Assembly (NCBI GenBank): GCA_033584155.1
Contig: CP138355.1
Location: forward strand, 2,861,826 to 2,925,825
Direction of reading: 5' to 3'
DNA from: Candidatus Electrothrix scaldis
GTDB taxonomy: Bacteria; Desulfobacterota; Desulfobulbia; Desulfobulbales; Desulfobulbaceae
DNA length: 64,000 bases
Positions 23,436-32,919 of this stretch are shown in pieces. The notes under the pieces were generated by a model. The model did not search any database. It was given only the letters and a program-made list of their open reading frames with translations, and was not told the origin of the DNA. The number at the start of each line of letters is the position of its first letter. Within the stretch, counting starts at the first letter, position 1. Made by a program: the position numbers and the translations under genes.

Positions 23436-25526
23436 ATGCTTAATCATAGGTTTTTGCTCAACACGCTTCTGTCCTTAGGCATTTCCTTTCTTCTTGTTGC
23501 CGTTCTCATTAATGGCATTGACGGAACAGCAGAGCTTGCCATCCGCCCGAAACTTTTTTCCGTACTGGCTCATACCACAAGGAATGCTTTATTGTTCTAT
23601 ATGCTGGCAAGTGTTTTACAAACCTTCTTTCGAACACTCCGGTATCGAGTACTCCTCAAAAGCTCTATAGAAAATGATGATGAGCTACCGGTTTTTTTAC
23701 ATCTTTTTATGGTGACAATGAGCAGGAATATGTTTACCGACATGTTGCCTGCTCGTTTAGGCGAACTGAGCTATATCGCCATGCTTAATCTGGGATTCAA
23801 AGTCAAGGCAGATGCCTGTCTCAGCTCTTTGGCTCTGTCTTTTGTCTTCGATTTAATAGCCTTGGCTTTTTTGCTGCTCGGAATGATCTGGTATCAGGTC
23901 TTCTTTTCCGGCGTGGAGCTGTGGCTTGTTGGGACCTTGACCCTTCTTTTGTTGATCTGCGGGTTTCTCCTGCTCGTTCTTTTTCCTGTACTTCGTAGGG
24001 TGAGTAACCGTCTTTCTTTATTTTTTGCACACAACGAGGCTAAGAATGAAAGAATAAGAAAGGCGGTGAGCTTTTTTCGAGATACTTCTGTTGCTTTGCA
24101 AAAAGCAGCTCATCGCGGCATACTTGGCAAAGTGCTCCTCCTCTCATTAGGAGTTCGTCTTGCAAAATATGCAGGTCTTTATCTCTTGTTTTGCGGAGTG
24201 GTATCAGGCTCATTTACTGATATCACAAAAGACCTTGTCCATGTTGTTATTGCATTGGTTAGCGCCGAAGCAGGAGCTGGTTTGCCTGTCCCGACATTCA
24301 TGAGTTTCGGCACCTATGAAGCAGGTGGAACCTTGGCTCTTGTTGCCCTGGGAGCAAGCAAAGCGAGCTCGGTTGTGGTCATGCTTGCCCTCCATATCTG
24401 GAGTCAGCTCATTGACTATGCCTTTGGAATCGGAGCGACAATTCTTTTTGTTTTGTCTGTCGTAAAGAGAACGCATCTTGTGAAAAAGGCACAGCTACCT
24501 CAAGCGAAGTCTTGGAAATTATTTTCTTTGACTTTGCTTCTCCTTTTTATTGGAGCGCTTTTCTTAGGGGTTCAGGTCTGGAAGATGCGTAAAAAAGGTT
24601 GGTTTCATCCACCGAGCCCTGGTAACTCGATAGCTGTACCAAGCGCAGCAGAGCGAAGAACAAATCCTGTTTTTGATAACCTGCATGGTTTTGTAGTTTG
24701 GAGTAGTAATAGATTCGGTAATCATGACTTAGTTATGTTAACCTTGCCGGAGCTAGAACTCACCCGCTTGACAACAGACCCGCATACGGAGTATTTTCCT
24801 CGGATTTCACCGGATGGTACTAAGGTTGTTTTTTGCCGCTCCCAGGAGCCTTGGGTCTCTCAACGAAATAAATTTGCTTGGAATACATGGCTCTTGGATT
24901 TAGCAACTGGCACAACGCAGTTACTTGCAAAGGATGCCAATACTCCGACTTGGTCTACTGATGGGGAAAAGGTTTATTTTGTTCGACAGGCAAATCAGTT
25001 TGTCGAATATACCCTTGCCAATCAAAAAGAAGTTGTGGTATTTGAAACAGGAAAGAATCAGCATCTGAACTCCACGATTGAGCTTGAAACCCCAACTTGG
25101 AGCGAGACCCGGCAAGGCTTAGCGGTAACCTTACGCGGTGGAGCAAGGGGTACCTTTATTATGAATAAAGATAAATCGATTGAGCAGGTAGGAAAGGGAT
25201 GCCAGCTAAATTGGTCGCCGGATTCCTCATTTCTCTACTTCGTTGACCATACCAAGGGCGGTGGAAACGCCTTTTTCAAGGTCGATCCAGAAAGCTTAGA
25301 AAGAAAACTTTGGTTTGATGCGCCTGGAGCATTCAGCCATGAATACTTCCCTAAGGCCTCCAATACGGGGGACATGCTGGTTTTTGGGGCAAGTACAGGA
25401 GGACATGAGCATGACAGGGCAGACTATGAAATATTTCTCTGGCCGATTGGAACGCCTATGGGAAATACAGCAAGGCTGAGTTTCCATACCGGTAATGATA
25501 ATTGGCCTGATATTTTTTTGTATTAA
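23436..25526 (+). CDS. LPG_synthase_TM membrane domain fused to a TolB/WD40-like beta-propeller
   Basis: This 696-aa protein has an N-terminal half (about 1-375) that is a second flippase-like membrane domain, with MFTDMLPARLGELSYIAML and, further on, PVPTFMSFGTYEAGGTLALVALG. A last helix (LFSLTLLLLFIGALFLGVQVW) precedes a soluble domain of about 310 residues. That domain has TolB-like propeller repeats: HGFVVWSSNRFGNHDLVML, YFPRISPDGTKVVF, TPTWSTDGEKVYFV, LNWSPDSSFLYFV and others. The propeller is probably periplasmic. The fusion may couple lipid-linked glycan transport to binding or sensing outside the membrane. It is in tandem with the shorter paralogue upstream. Confidence 0.8.
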   Translation: MLNHRFLLNTLLSLGISFLLVAVLINGIDGTAELAIRPKLFSVLAHTTRNALLFYMLASVLQTFFRTLRYRVLLKSSIENDDELPVFLHLFMVTMSRNMFTDMLPARLGELSYIAMLNLGFKVKADACLSSLALSFVFDLIALAFLLLGMIWYQVFFSGVELWLVGTLTLLLLICGFLLLVLFPVLRRVSNRLSLFFAHNEAKNERIRKAVSFFRDTSVALQKAAHRGILGKVLLLSLGVRLAKYAGLYLLFCGVVSGSFTDITKDLVHVVIALVSAEAGAGLPVPTFMSFGTYEAGGTLALVALGASKASSVVVMLALHIWSQLIDYAFGIGATILFVLSVVKRTHLVKKAQLPQAKSWKLFSLTLLLLFIGALFLGVQVWKMRKKGWFHPPSPGNSIAVPSAAERRTNPVFDNLHGFVVWSSNRFGNHDLVMLTLPELELTRLTTDPHTEYFPRISPDGTKVVFCRSQEPWVSQRNKFAWNTWLLDLATGTTQLLAKDANTPTWSTDGEKVYFVRQANQFVEYTLANQKEVVVFETGKNQHLNSTIELETPTWSETRQGLAVTLRGGARGTFIMNKDKSIEQVGKGCQLNWSPDSSFLYFVDHTKGGGNAFFKVDPESLERKLWFDAPGAFSHEYFPKASNTGDMLVFGASTGGHEHDRADYEIFLWPIGTPMGNTARLSFHTGNDNWPDIFLY

Positions 25527-25556
25527 TATTATTGCGATGTAACAGATGGGTAGATT

Positions 25557-26852
25557 GTGAAAATAGCATCTCATAAAGTTCCGGCACTTGTTTTTGGAGT
25601 GCTGATTATTTTTATGGCACTCCTTATGCTAGGTCCGCGAGTACCTGATAATCAGCAGAAGGAGAATTTTATTTATAATATTGATTTACCAGGGCCATTT
25701 GGTTTTTCCTTGAATTGTGATTCGCCTGATTTCCTTTTTCTTGCGCATAATCCATGGGAGCTTCTTCGAAAAGGAAATGTTCGGCAGGATCGTCCGGCCT
25801 TTATTCTGTTGGCATCTGCTTTTGCAAAAATTATTCCATTATCAGAGCAGGGGAAAATGGCCCGTAGGGTCCATATTGCAACTCGTGATAGGTTCGCATT
25901 CTATCTGCCAATATATTTTTTTAAATACTATGCTTCTTATATTTTAATAAATGTTTTTATACTTCTCGGAGCCTTTTTATTTTTTAGCAACTTGGTTTTC
26001 AGGGAAAGGTACTGTTATTTCGTGCAATTCTCTTTAGCTTTTTTGCTCATTTTTAATGATGTAGTTAAAGCATTTGTTTGGTCGCCTCATACTCAAATGT
26101 TTAATATTATGCTACCGTTATTTTGTCTCTGGTGCTTTATACATGTTGTTGATAAGAGCCTTTTTGATCGTCCCTTCGTGTTCGTGCTCGCGCTATTAGC
26201 AGGAGTTGGAATGACTGCTTATGCAAGTTTTATTTTAGTTCTCCCGTCAATTATTCTTCCGGCTTTAGTAATTTTGGTACGGCAGAAAGAGTTAAGCATG
26301 AAGAAAATATTATATATTACCCTGCGTAGTTGCATTATTGGTATATTAGTAATATTACCGTCTGCTTTATGGTATTTTTATGTTATCTCTAAAACGGGAA
26401 GTTTTTACTCGCATTCAACAGAAGCCTATCATCATGTAGTATGGATGAAAGATGCCTACCAGGAAGGTGTTATGATTCTGTTGAATAAGCTGTTTGGAAA
26501 TTTTAGTGACCTATCTGTATTTGCAGCAAAACAAAGTTGGATTTTGTTGCTTATAATTATATTAATGATTAGCTCTCAAGCCGACTCTTCAATTCAGTGG
26601 AAAAAAATTGTACGGTCAACGCCTTTTCTAGGCAGTGTTTTTATTTTATTGATTTTTTTAATCTTCTTTTCGATGGTGGGGATGATTGTGCCTCGGCTTG
26701 CCTATACAGCTGTTCCACCGCTTATTGTGCTAACGGCCTATTTCACGCAACAATTTTCATGCAATAAAAATACATTGACATATAGGTTAATCCCCTTTGT
26801 GATTTTTTTTTACGGAGTTTATGAAATTGTTAAGGATGGACCATACTCATAA
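25557..26852 (+). CDS. Polytopic membrane protein of the polysaccharide cluster
   Basis: This 431-aa protein has a GTG start and about ten hydrophobic helices. Near the N-terminus a loop contains LNCDSPDFLFLAHNPWELLRKGNVRQDRPAFILLA, an arrangement like the first periplasmic loop of GT-C glycosyltransferases, where an acidic residue is catalytic. No strong family match can be named. It may be a GT-C transferase or a polymerase acting on lipid-linked sugars. It follows the fused flippase gene by 30 bases and has lower GC than the housekeeping genes. Confidence 0.6.
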   Translation: MKIASHKVPALVFGVLIIFMALLMLGPRVPDNQQKENFIYNIDLPGPFGFSLNCDSPDFLFLAHNPWELLRKGNVRQDRPAFILLASAFAKIIPLSEQGKMARRVHIATRDRFAFYLPIYFFKYYASYILINVFILLGAFLFFSNLVFRERYCYFVQFSLAFLLIFNDVVKAFVWSPHTQMFNIMLPLFCLWCFIHVVDKSLFDRPFVFVLALLAGVGMTAYASFILVLPSIILPALVILVRQKELSMKKILYITLRSCIIGILVILPSALWYFYVISKTGSFYSHSTEAYHHVVWMKDAYQEGVMILLNKLFGNFSDLSVFAAKQSWILLLIIILMISSQADSSIQWKKIVRSTPFLGSVFILLIFLIFFSMVGMIVPRLAYTAVPPLIVLTAYFTQQFSCNKNTLTYRLIPFVIFFYGVYEIVKDGPYS

Positions 26853-26955
26853 AAAGGACTCTTGTGCAAGGGAATCGCTACATAAATGGATTCCGCTATC
26901 GGTAGTGTAATGGGCTTTTGCTCATATCTTAACGAACAGATATAAAAGGAAGAGA

Positions 26956-27921
26956 ATGAAGCTTTCTGTCGTAATTCCTATTTACAACGAAGAAGAAAAT
27001 ATCAACCTCCTCTACGATGAATTAAAGGGGGTTCTGAAAAATATAGAGCATGAGCATGAGATCGTCTTTGTTGATGATGGTTCAAGTGATGCGAGTTTAT
27101 CCTTACTAGAAAAGATACAGCAGCAAGATAATACAGTCGTAGTAGTCTCCTTCCGCCGTAATTTTGGTCAGACAGCGGCCATGTCAGCCGGTTTCGATTA
27201 TGCCACCGGTGATGTTATTGTGACGATGGATGGGGATATGCAGAATGATCCCCATGATATTCCTATGTTCCTGAAAAAAATGGAAGAGGGATATGAACTG
27301 GTTAGCGGCTGGCGTTATGACCGCCAGGATCCTTTTTTGAACCGTCGCTTGCCTTCCATGATTGCTAATAAGATTATTTCTGTGGTTACCGGGGTTCATC
27401 TGCACGACTATGGCTGTACTCTGAAGACCTTTCGAAAAGAAATTACCCAGGGAATCCGTCTTTACGGAGAAATGCATCGTTTCATTCCGGCGATAGCCAG
27501 CGGTGTGGGAGGTAAGATCACAGAGGTAAAAGCTAATCATCGTCCGCGACGCTTCGGCACCTCAAAGTATGGTATTTCCAGGACCCTGCGAGTGGTATTG
27601 GACTTAATGACCGTTAAGTTTTTGCTCAGTTATGCCACCCGTCCTATTCACGTCTTTGGTATGCTGGGGCTTGTCAGTGGTGGCTCAGGATTTCTTATTG
27701 CTTTACTCATGACCGCTCAGCGAATGTTTTTTGATGTCCCTATGGCGAATAGGCCTCTTCTTCTGCTGGCTATTTTGCTTATTCTCATGGGAATGCAGTT
27801 TATTTATATGGGATTATTAGGAGAGCTTCAGGTCAGAACCTACCATGAGTCGCAGAAAAAACCGATTTATGTGGTGCGTCAAGTGTTTGGGCACGAAAAT
27901 CAAGATGAGAATACTGATTGA
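26956..27921 (+). CDS. GT2 glycosyltransferase, dolichyl/polyprenyl-phosphate sugar synthase-like (GtrB/DPM1)
   Basis: This 321-aa protein has an N-terminal GT2 domain (SVVIPIYNEEENI, VDDGSSDAS, SFRRNFGQTAAMSAGFDYATGDVIVTMDGDMQNDPHDIP) with the DxD-type site in MDGDMQ. Two C-terminal transmembrane helices follow (FGMLGLVSGGSGFLIALLM and PLLLLAILLILMGMQFIYMGLL). This is the GtrB-like layout: it loads a sugar from a nucleotide donor onto polyprenyl phosphate at the inner face of the membrane. It has a good AGGAAGAG ribosome-binding site. The sugar would then feed the membrane GT-C-like proteins next to it. Confidence 0.9.
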   Translation: MKLSVVIPIYNEEENINLLYDELKGVLKNIEHEHEIVFVDDGSSDASLSLLEKIQQQDNTVVVVSFRRNFGQTAAMSAGFDYATGDVIVTMDGDMQNDPHDIPMFLKKMEEGYELVSGWRYDRQDPFLNRRLPSMIANKIISVVTGVHLHDYGCTLKTFRKEITQGIRLYGEMHRFIPAIASGVGGKITEVKANHRPRRFGTSKYGISRTLRVVLDLMTVKFLLSYATRPIHVFGMLGLVSGGSGFLIALLMTAQRMFFDVPMANRPLLLLAILLILMGMQFIYMGLLGELQVRTYHESQKKPIYVVRQVFGHENQDENTD

Positions 27922-27958
27922 TGAGTAAATGATCAGCAGGTCCCTGTAGTTAAATATT

Positions 27959-29314
27959 GTGGAAAATAGCTTAGAATCTGAAAAAATGGAAAAGGAACTC
28001 GACAGAAAACTGGTCATCTGGGATAAAAAGAATATTCTTGTTTCTCTTCTCCTTGTTCTCATCTCTACATCTTTTTTTTACTATATAAATTCTAACATAG
28101 AAGATTTTCATAACTGGCCAACGCTTAAATATAAGTCTGGAGACAGTACAACGTATCTTAAAAGCGGGCAATGGTTTTTGGGAGAAGTTTCTCTTTCTGA
28201 AGTTGAACGGAGTGTAGCAATACGACCTTTTTTCTACTCAGTTATTGTGGCATTATTCGAAAAAGTGTCCCCTTGGAGTCTCCAGGCTTTTCAATTTTTA
28301 TTATGGGTTGCACAAATTATATTGGTATTTTTTTGTGGTATTCTTATAAGTGGTTCAAAGACTAAGTCTTTTTTTCTTTCTTTGTGTTGCGTGGCTATTT
28401 TATCGCCAGTTGGTATATCGTTGCATGCTTTGAGTGAAACAACAGTATCTTTTCTTCTTATTTCTTCCGTATTTTTTCTGATTTATTATTTGAGTAATAC
28501 AAAAAGTAACGTGTTTCTTTTTCTGCATTTGTTAATGTTGTCTCTTAGTTCAGTAACAAAGCCTCTCTATTTTTACCTTTTTATATTAGATATTGTTTTT
28601 TTGTATTTTACATCTAAGAATAACAGGTTGATATATATTTTTTTTATTGTTATGACTTTTTCTCCCGTAGTGTTTCAAATTGTAATAATGAGCGATAATT
28701 TTAACTTAAAAAAAATATCTTTCATTGATACAGTAACTATTAACGCATATTTTATTACTAGATTAAACTCAAAAAATATATCGTCAATAAAAAATATTGA
28801 TATAGATAGAGTAATTCCTTTTATAAGGAAAAAAAGAAGAGAATATATTGATAACAATATTAATAAAAAAGGTTATCGATATGTTGATAAAATGATTCGA
28901 TTGGAACTCTATGAGAATATGAGAAAATACCCTTTAGAAACAGCAGGTAATTTTTTATATCTCATTTGGGAAAATTCTCTTCAGCCTTCATTTTTTCTTT
29001 TTAGTAAAAAAGAAAAGATAAATGATTTATTTTTTCGCATAAGCTTTATTCAGAGCAAGATATTGTTATTTTCTAATGTTATATCTTTGTTTTTATTGTC
29101 TATTCTCATTGTAAAAAAAGTTTTTTCAGGAAATTTATTTTTTTGGGGGACTAACTTTTTCCTTTTTTGTGGAATTTTTCTTTCTTATGCTTCAACAGGA
29201 GTAACATTCTGGCAGGGAGATAGATTCTTAATACCAATATACGAATTAAGCTTTGTCTGGTTTTTTCTCCAGTTACAAGCCGCAGTTCATTTTTTTATAA
29301 AGAAAAAAGTTTAG
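27959..29314 (+). CDS. AT-rich polytopic membrane protein, possible GT-C glycosyltransferase
   Basis: This 451-aa protein has a GTG start and about ten hydrophobic segments. The first large loop contains KYKSGDSTTYLKSGQWFLGE followed by RSVAIRPFFYSVIVALFEKVSPWSLQAF, the shape of ArnT/PMT-like GT-C enzymes where an Asp in this loop binds donor or acceptor. The gene is markedly AT-rich and rich in Ile, Phe, Lys and Asn, unlike its flanking genes. This suggests it was exchanged as a strain-specific part of the surface polysaccharide locus. Function is inferred only from topology and context. Confidence 0.55.
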   Translation: MENSLESEKMEKELDRKLVIWDKKNILVSLLLVLISTSFFYYINSNIEDFHNWPTLKYKSGDSTTYLKSGQWFLGEVSLSEVERSVAIRPFFYSVIVALFEKVSPWSLQAFQFLLWVAQIILVFFCGILISGSKTKSFFLSLCCVAILSPVGISLHALSETTVSFLLISSVFFLIYYLSNTKSNVFLFLHLLMLSLSSVTKPLYFYLFILDIVFLYFTSKNNRLIYIFFIVMTFSPVVFQIVIMSDNFNLKKISFIDTVTINAYFITRLNSKNISSIKNIDIDRVIPFIRKKRREYIDNNINKKGYRYVDKMIRLELYENMRKYPLETAGNFLYLIWENSLQPSFFLFSKKEKINDLFFRISFIQSKILLFSNVISLFLLSILIVKKVFSGNLFFWGTNFFLFCGIFLSYASTGVTFWQGDRFLIPIYELSFVWFFLQLQAAVHFFIKKKV

Positions 29315-29348
29315 ATGTCGTGATTTTGACAAGAGAAGCATTTAATCA

Positions 29349-30287
29349 ATGAGTAAAAATCAGAGCGTTTCCTTAATTATTCCAACCTTAAATGGTGAAT
29401 TTTGGTTTAATGAGCTGCTCTCGGGTATAGTACATCAGACGCTCGTTCCAGACGAGGTGATCGTCATTGATTCTGGATCAAGCGATGCAACGATTCCTCT
29501 CGTGCATCGATATATGGAGGTACATCCTTTTATCCGACTGTATCAAATTAAAAAAGAAGAGTTTGATCATGGCGGAACCCGTACTATGGCTGCCCGAAAG
29601 GCAACAGGCGATATCCTCGTCTTCATGACCCAGGATGCCATTCCGGCTGATAATATGGCGCTTGAATTACTGATCCGTTCTTTTGCAAAAGATGACAATA
29701 TGGCAGCTGCCTACGGCAGACAGCTGCCAGCAAAGAATGCTACTTTCTTCAGTGAGCATCTTCGTCTTTTTAATTATCCGGAACAATCACAGATTCGTAG
29801 CCAGCAAGACTGGGGACTCTATGGTTTTAAAACAGTTTTTATTTCGAATTCTTTTGCAGCGTGGCGCCGCGATATTTTAGAGCAACAAGGGTATTTTCCT
29901 GAACACTTACTTTTTGGTGAGGACACGGTAGCATTGGCAAAAATGCTTGAAAAAGGATATTATGTAGCATATGTGAGTGAGGCGATTGTGTATCATTCAC
30001 ATAATTACTCAGTCCTGCAGGATTTCAAGAGATATTTTGATATTGGAGTGCTTCACGAGACGCAGTCAAGATATCTTTTGCAGCATAAAGGACCTGGTGG
30101 AACCGGGAAAAAATACATATTGTCAGAACTTGCTTGCCTTGCCAAGAAAAGAAAATACTATTTGCTGCCAGAGTTCCTTCTTCGTAACTTTTGTAAGTTT
30201 ATAGCCTACCATATGGGAAAAAGATTTAGGATATTTCCTGACCACTTTCCTGCCCGTTTAAGTATGAACCCTGGCTGGTGGCTGTAA
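29349..30287 (+). CDS. GT2 glycosyltransferase, rhamnosyltransferase-like
   Basis: This 312-aa cytoplasmic or membrane-associated glycosyltransferase has SLIIPTLNG near the start, DEVIVIDSGSSDATI near residue 37 and FMTQDAIPAD near 98, where the DxD-like site lies. A later FGEDTVALAKMLEKGYYVAYVSEAIVYHSH (about 195-225) is the usual acid-base region. The pattern resembles rhamnosyltransferases of O-antigen loci. It lies six bases or so before the sugar-phosphate transferase start region and is likely co-transcribed with it. Confidence 0.85.
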   Translation: MSKNQSVSLIIPTLNGEFWFNELLSGIVHQTLVPDEVIVIDSGSSDATIPLVHRYMEVHPFIRLYQIKKEEFDHGGTRTMAARKATGDILVFMTQDAIPADNMALELLIRSFAKDDNMAAAYGRQLPAKNATFFSEHLRLFNYPEQSQIRSQQDWGLYGFKTVFISNSFAAWRRDILEQQGYFPEHLLFGEDTVALAKMLEKGYYVAYVSEAIVYHSHNYSVLQDFKRYFDIGVLHETQSRYLLQHKGPGGTGKKYILSELACLAKKRKYYLLPEFLLRNFCKFIAYHMGKRFRIFPDHFPARLSMNPGWWL

Positions 30288-30299
30288 GCTTTTTTGATT

Positions 30300-31727
30300 A
30301 TGTCCCCTGCGTTATCCTGGAACCTGCGCCAGCGCAGTTCAGTTATTTATAAACTGCTCCTCATTCTTGATTGTTCTTTGGTTTGCGGCTATCTTTGGTT
30401 TCTCGTCCTCTCATACAAAGTGCCTTGGAGTCGCTACTATACTTGGCTGGAACTCGTCGCCTTTTCCCTCTCTTTTATCTGCTTTCAATATCTTCAGCTT
30501 TATAGGTCCTGGCGAGGGTGGAAACTCTATCTGGAATTTTTCGTTATTTCCAAGGCATGGGCTTCAGTTGTTGGTTTTCTGCTTTTTTATTTTTTTATTT
30601 TTAAGGTATCAGAGGGATATTCAAGGGTGGTGTTTATATTATGGGCACTTACCACACCCTTTTTAATTTTTTTCTCTCATCTTCTTGTCCGTCAACTATT
30701 ACGTTACTATCGGAGCAAAGGTAAAAATATTCGCCATGCTGTGATAGTAGGAGCTGGTGACCTCGGTCTCAAGATGGCTCAGCAGATGGAGGTGATCCCT
30801 TGGGCTGGTATTGAAATTATTGGTTTCTTTGATGATAAACTGGAGGCAAATGCCTCAAAAGTCACGAATAAACCTTTGCTTGGGGAAATTGAAGAGATTC
30901 AAGAATACCTTCTTCATAATGATATCGATTATGTCTATATTGCTTTACCCATGCGGGCAGAGCGAAAGATTTTCTGGATTTTACGGGAGTGCCGGGATCT
31001 TGGAGCACAAATCTTTTTAGTGCCAGATTTGTATATTTTCGGTTTGCATCACGCAGAGATTCAGTCTGTGGGAGACATGTTGGTCTTGAATTTTAACCCG
31101 GCATCAAGTTGGAAGCGAGGGTTTGATATCATCTTTTCTTTGACTGTTCTTCTGCTGAGCAGCCCTCTTATGCTTTTGGTGATGCTTCTGATTAAACTGG
31201 ACAGTAAGGGGCCGGTTTTTTATAGGCATCGACGTATTACCGCGACCGGACGCGAATTTGGCTGCCTGAAATTCAGAACTATGGTTATCGATGCTGATCA
31301 GAAACTGAACGAACTTCTTGAGAGTGACCCTGCACTTGCCCGGGAATGGAAGAGAAATTTTAAACTAAAAAAAGATCCGAGAATAACCAGAATAGGTCGC
31401 TTTCTTCGCAGGACCAGCCTGGATGAATTTCCTCAATTTTTTAACGTCCTCAAGGGTGAGATGAGCGTTGTCGGAGCCCGTCCAATTATAGGCCGGGAAC
31501 TGGAAGAATATTATAAAGAGAATGGAGAACAGAGCGCTGGTCGTTATGTCTCCATGAAGCCGGGTATTACTGGTCCTTGGCAGGTTACCTCCCGAAGTGA
31601 CGTTGAGAATTATAAGGAACGAATTGAATTGGATGATTGGTACGTGCTTAATTATTCTCTTATTTTCGACATAAAGATTATTCTGAAAACTATTCGTTGT
31701 ATGCTTACAGGAAAAGGGGCTTATTAG
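30300..31727 (+). CDS. Undecaprenyl-phosphate sugar phosphotransferase (WbaP/WcaJ-type polyprenyl glycosylphosphotransferase)
   Basis: This 475-aa protein starts polysaccharide synthesis by moving a sugar-1-phosphate from a UDP-sugar to undecaprenyl phosphate. It has four N-terminal transmembrane helices (about 1-130), a Rossmann-like domain (AVIVGAGDLGLKMAQQME), and the C-terminal bacterial sugar transferase domain. The latter has KRGFDIIFSLTVLLLSSPLML, KFRTMV, then TRIGRFLRRTSLDEFPQFFNVLKGEMSVVGARP and a typical WbaP ending (GPWQVTSRSDVENYKERIELDDWYV). ATG 30300 is preferred over a TTG six bases earlier. It is the best marker that this cluster makes a lipid-linked surface glycan. Confidence 0.92.
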   Translation: MSPALSWNLRQRSSVIYKLLLILDCSLVCGYLWFLVLSYKVPWSRYYTWLELVAFSLSFICFQYLQLYRSWRGWKLYLEFFVISKAWASVVGFLLFYFFIFKVSEGYSRVVFILWALTTPFLIFFSHLLVRQLLRYYRSKGKNIRHAVIVGAGDLGLKMAQQMEVIPWAGIEIIGFFDDKLEANASKVTNKPLLGEIEEIQEYLLHNDIDYVYIALPMRAERKIFWILRECRDLGAQIFLVPDLYIFGLHHAEIQSVGDMLVLNFNPASSWKRGFDIIFSLTVLLLSSPLMLLVMLLIKLDSKGPVFYRHRRITATGREFGCLKFRTMVIDADQKLNELLESDPALAREWKRNFKLKKDPRITRIGRFLRRTSLDEFPQFFNVLKGEMSVVGARPIIGRELEEYYKENGEQSAGRYVSMKPGITGPWQVTSRSDVENYKERIELDDWYVLNYSLIFDIKIILKTIRCMLTGKGAY

Positions 31728-31794
31728 CGCTGAGATTTTCAATCTGCTGTGAGCTTACTCGTTTCTCCTCATTATTTTTTCTTTGACACTCCTC

Positions 31795-32835
31795 ATGTCG
31801 AATATTTCAACAGACATTCTCATTATAGGTGCTGGCCCAGCAGGGCTTGCCTGTGCCAAAGTTCTTGCTGAGCAGGGACGTCAAGTTGTATTGCTTGAGC
31901 GACAGGAGGAGATTGGTCCTAAAGTATGTGCAGGCGGCGTAACATGGCACGGTCTGTTGCAACTGATGCCGGATGAGTTTATGGAAAAGCGTTTCCGAGA
32001 ACAGTATGTTTATACTGTTTGCCAACGAGCTATCATACGGGAAAAGAATCCTATCATTGCCACTGTCAGTCGGAGAACTTTGGGGCAAAGGATGATGCAA
32101 CAGGCGCAACAGGCTGGTGCGGAAATACTCACAGGAACGAAAGTCACAGCTATAGATGGACTTCAGGTCACGGCGGTACAGAAAGGCGCTACCAAGGAGA
32201 TTCGCTGCTCACAGCTTGTTGGAGCCGACGGGGCCAACTCCTTGGTTAGACGGAGTCTTGGCGTGCCAATCATTGATCGAGGACCAGGTATTAATTTTCA
32301 AATTCCTGGAGATTATGATCGGATGGAATGGCATATGCATACCAGGAGGTTTGGTTGTGGGTATGCGTGGGTTTTCCCTCATAAAAACACCATTTCTATA
32401 GGGGCATACACTCCTGAGGGAGAGGTGTCTGTAGGGAGATTAAAACGTAATCTCCTTCGCTGGGCAAGAAATCTTGGTTTTCAGCTGGATGAGTTATATT
32501 GTCAGGCTGCATTAATTAATTACGATTATCGAGGACATTCCTTTGGGCCCGTATGGCTGATTGGAGATGCTGCTGGATTGGCTTCTGGACTAACAGGAGA
32601 AGGAATTTATTCTGCTGTTGTTTCCGGGCAAGCTGTGGCGCGTCAGATTCTTGATCCGGGTGCAGATATGAAGGAGTTGTCAGCCCTTATTCGCAGACAT
32701 CAACAGCACCTCCGTTTAGTCAGGCTTTCCCGGAGTCATGTTGCCTATTCTTTTATGCTAATGGAACTGCTCATTTTTTTTCTTCGATCCCGGATTCTCA
32801 AATTCAAGGCGATTGAGATGGCTTCCATTTCTTAA
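31795..32835 (+). CDS. Geranylgeranyl-reductase family FAD-dependent oxidoreductase
   Basis: This 346-aa protein is counted from ATG 31795; a TTG 12 bases earlier is less likely. It has an N-terminal FAD-binding fold (ILIIGAGPAGLACAKVLAEQGRQVVLLERQ), then the family-typical KVCAGGV. LVGADGANSLVRRSLG follows near residue 147 and the second FAD motif VWLIGDAAGLASGLTGEGIY near 250. Relatives reduce double bonds in geranylgeranyl chains of lipids, chlorophylls or archaeal membranes. Its place after the sugar-phosphate transferase suggests it may saturate the polyprenyl carrier or another isoprenoid, but a link to the cluster is only positional. Confidence 0.8.
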   Translation: MSNISTDILIIGAGPAGLACAKVLAEQGRQVVLLERQEEIGPKVCAGGVTWHGLLQLMPDEFMEKRFREQYVYTVCQRAIIREKNPIIATVSRRTLGQRMMQQAQQAGAEILTGTKVTAIDGLQVTAVQKGATKEIRCSQLVGADGANSLVRRSLGVPIIDRGPGINFQIPGDYDRMEWHMHTRRFGCGYAWVFPHKNTISIGAYTPEGEVSVGRLKRNLLRWARNLGFQLDELYCQAALINYDYRGHSFGPVWLIGDAAGLASGLTGEGIYSAVVSGQAVARQILDPGADMKELSALIRRHQQHLRLVRLSRSHVAYSFMLMELLIFFLRSRILKFKAIEMASIS

Positions 32836-32919
32836 GTGTAAGAGAAAGAGTAAAATCAACATTGATGGACGTTTTTTTCTGAGGGGCAGCAAGGCAGGGA
32901 GCTTGGGGAGTATATGCAG

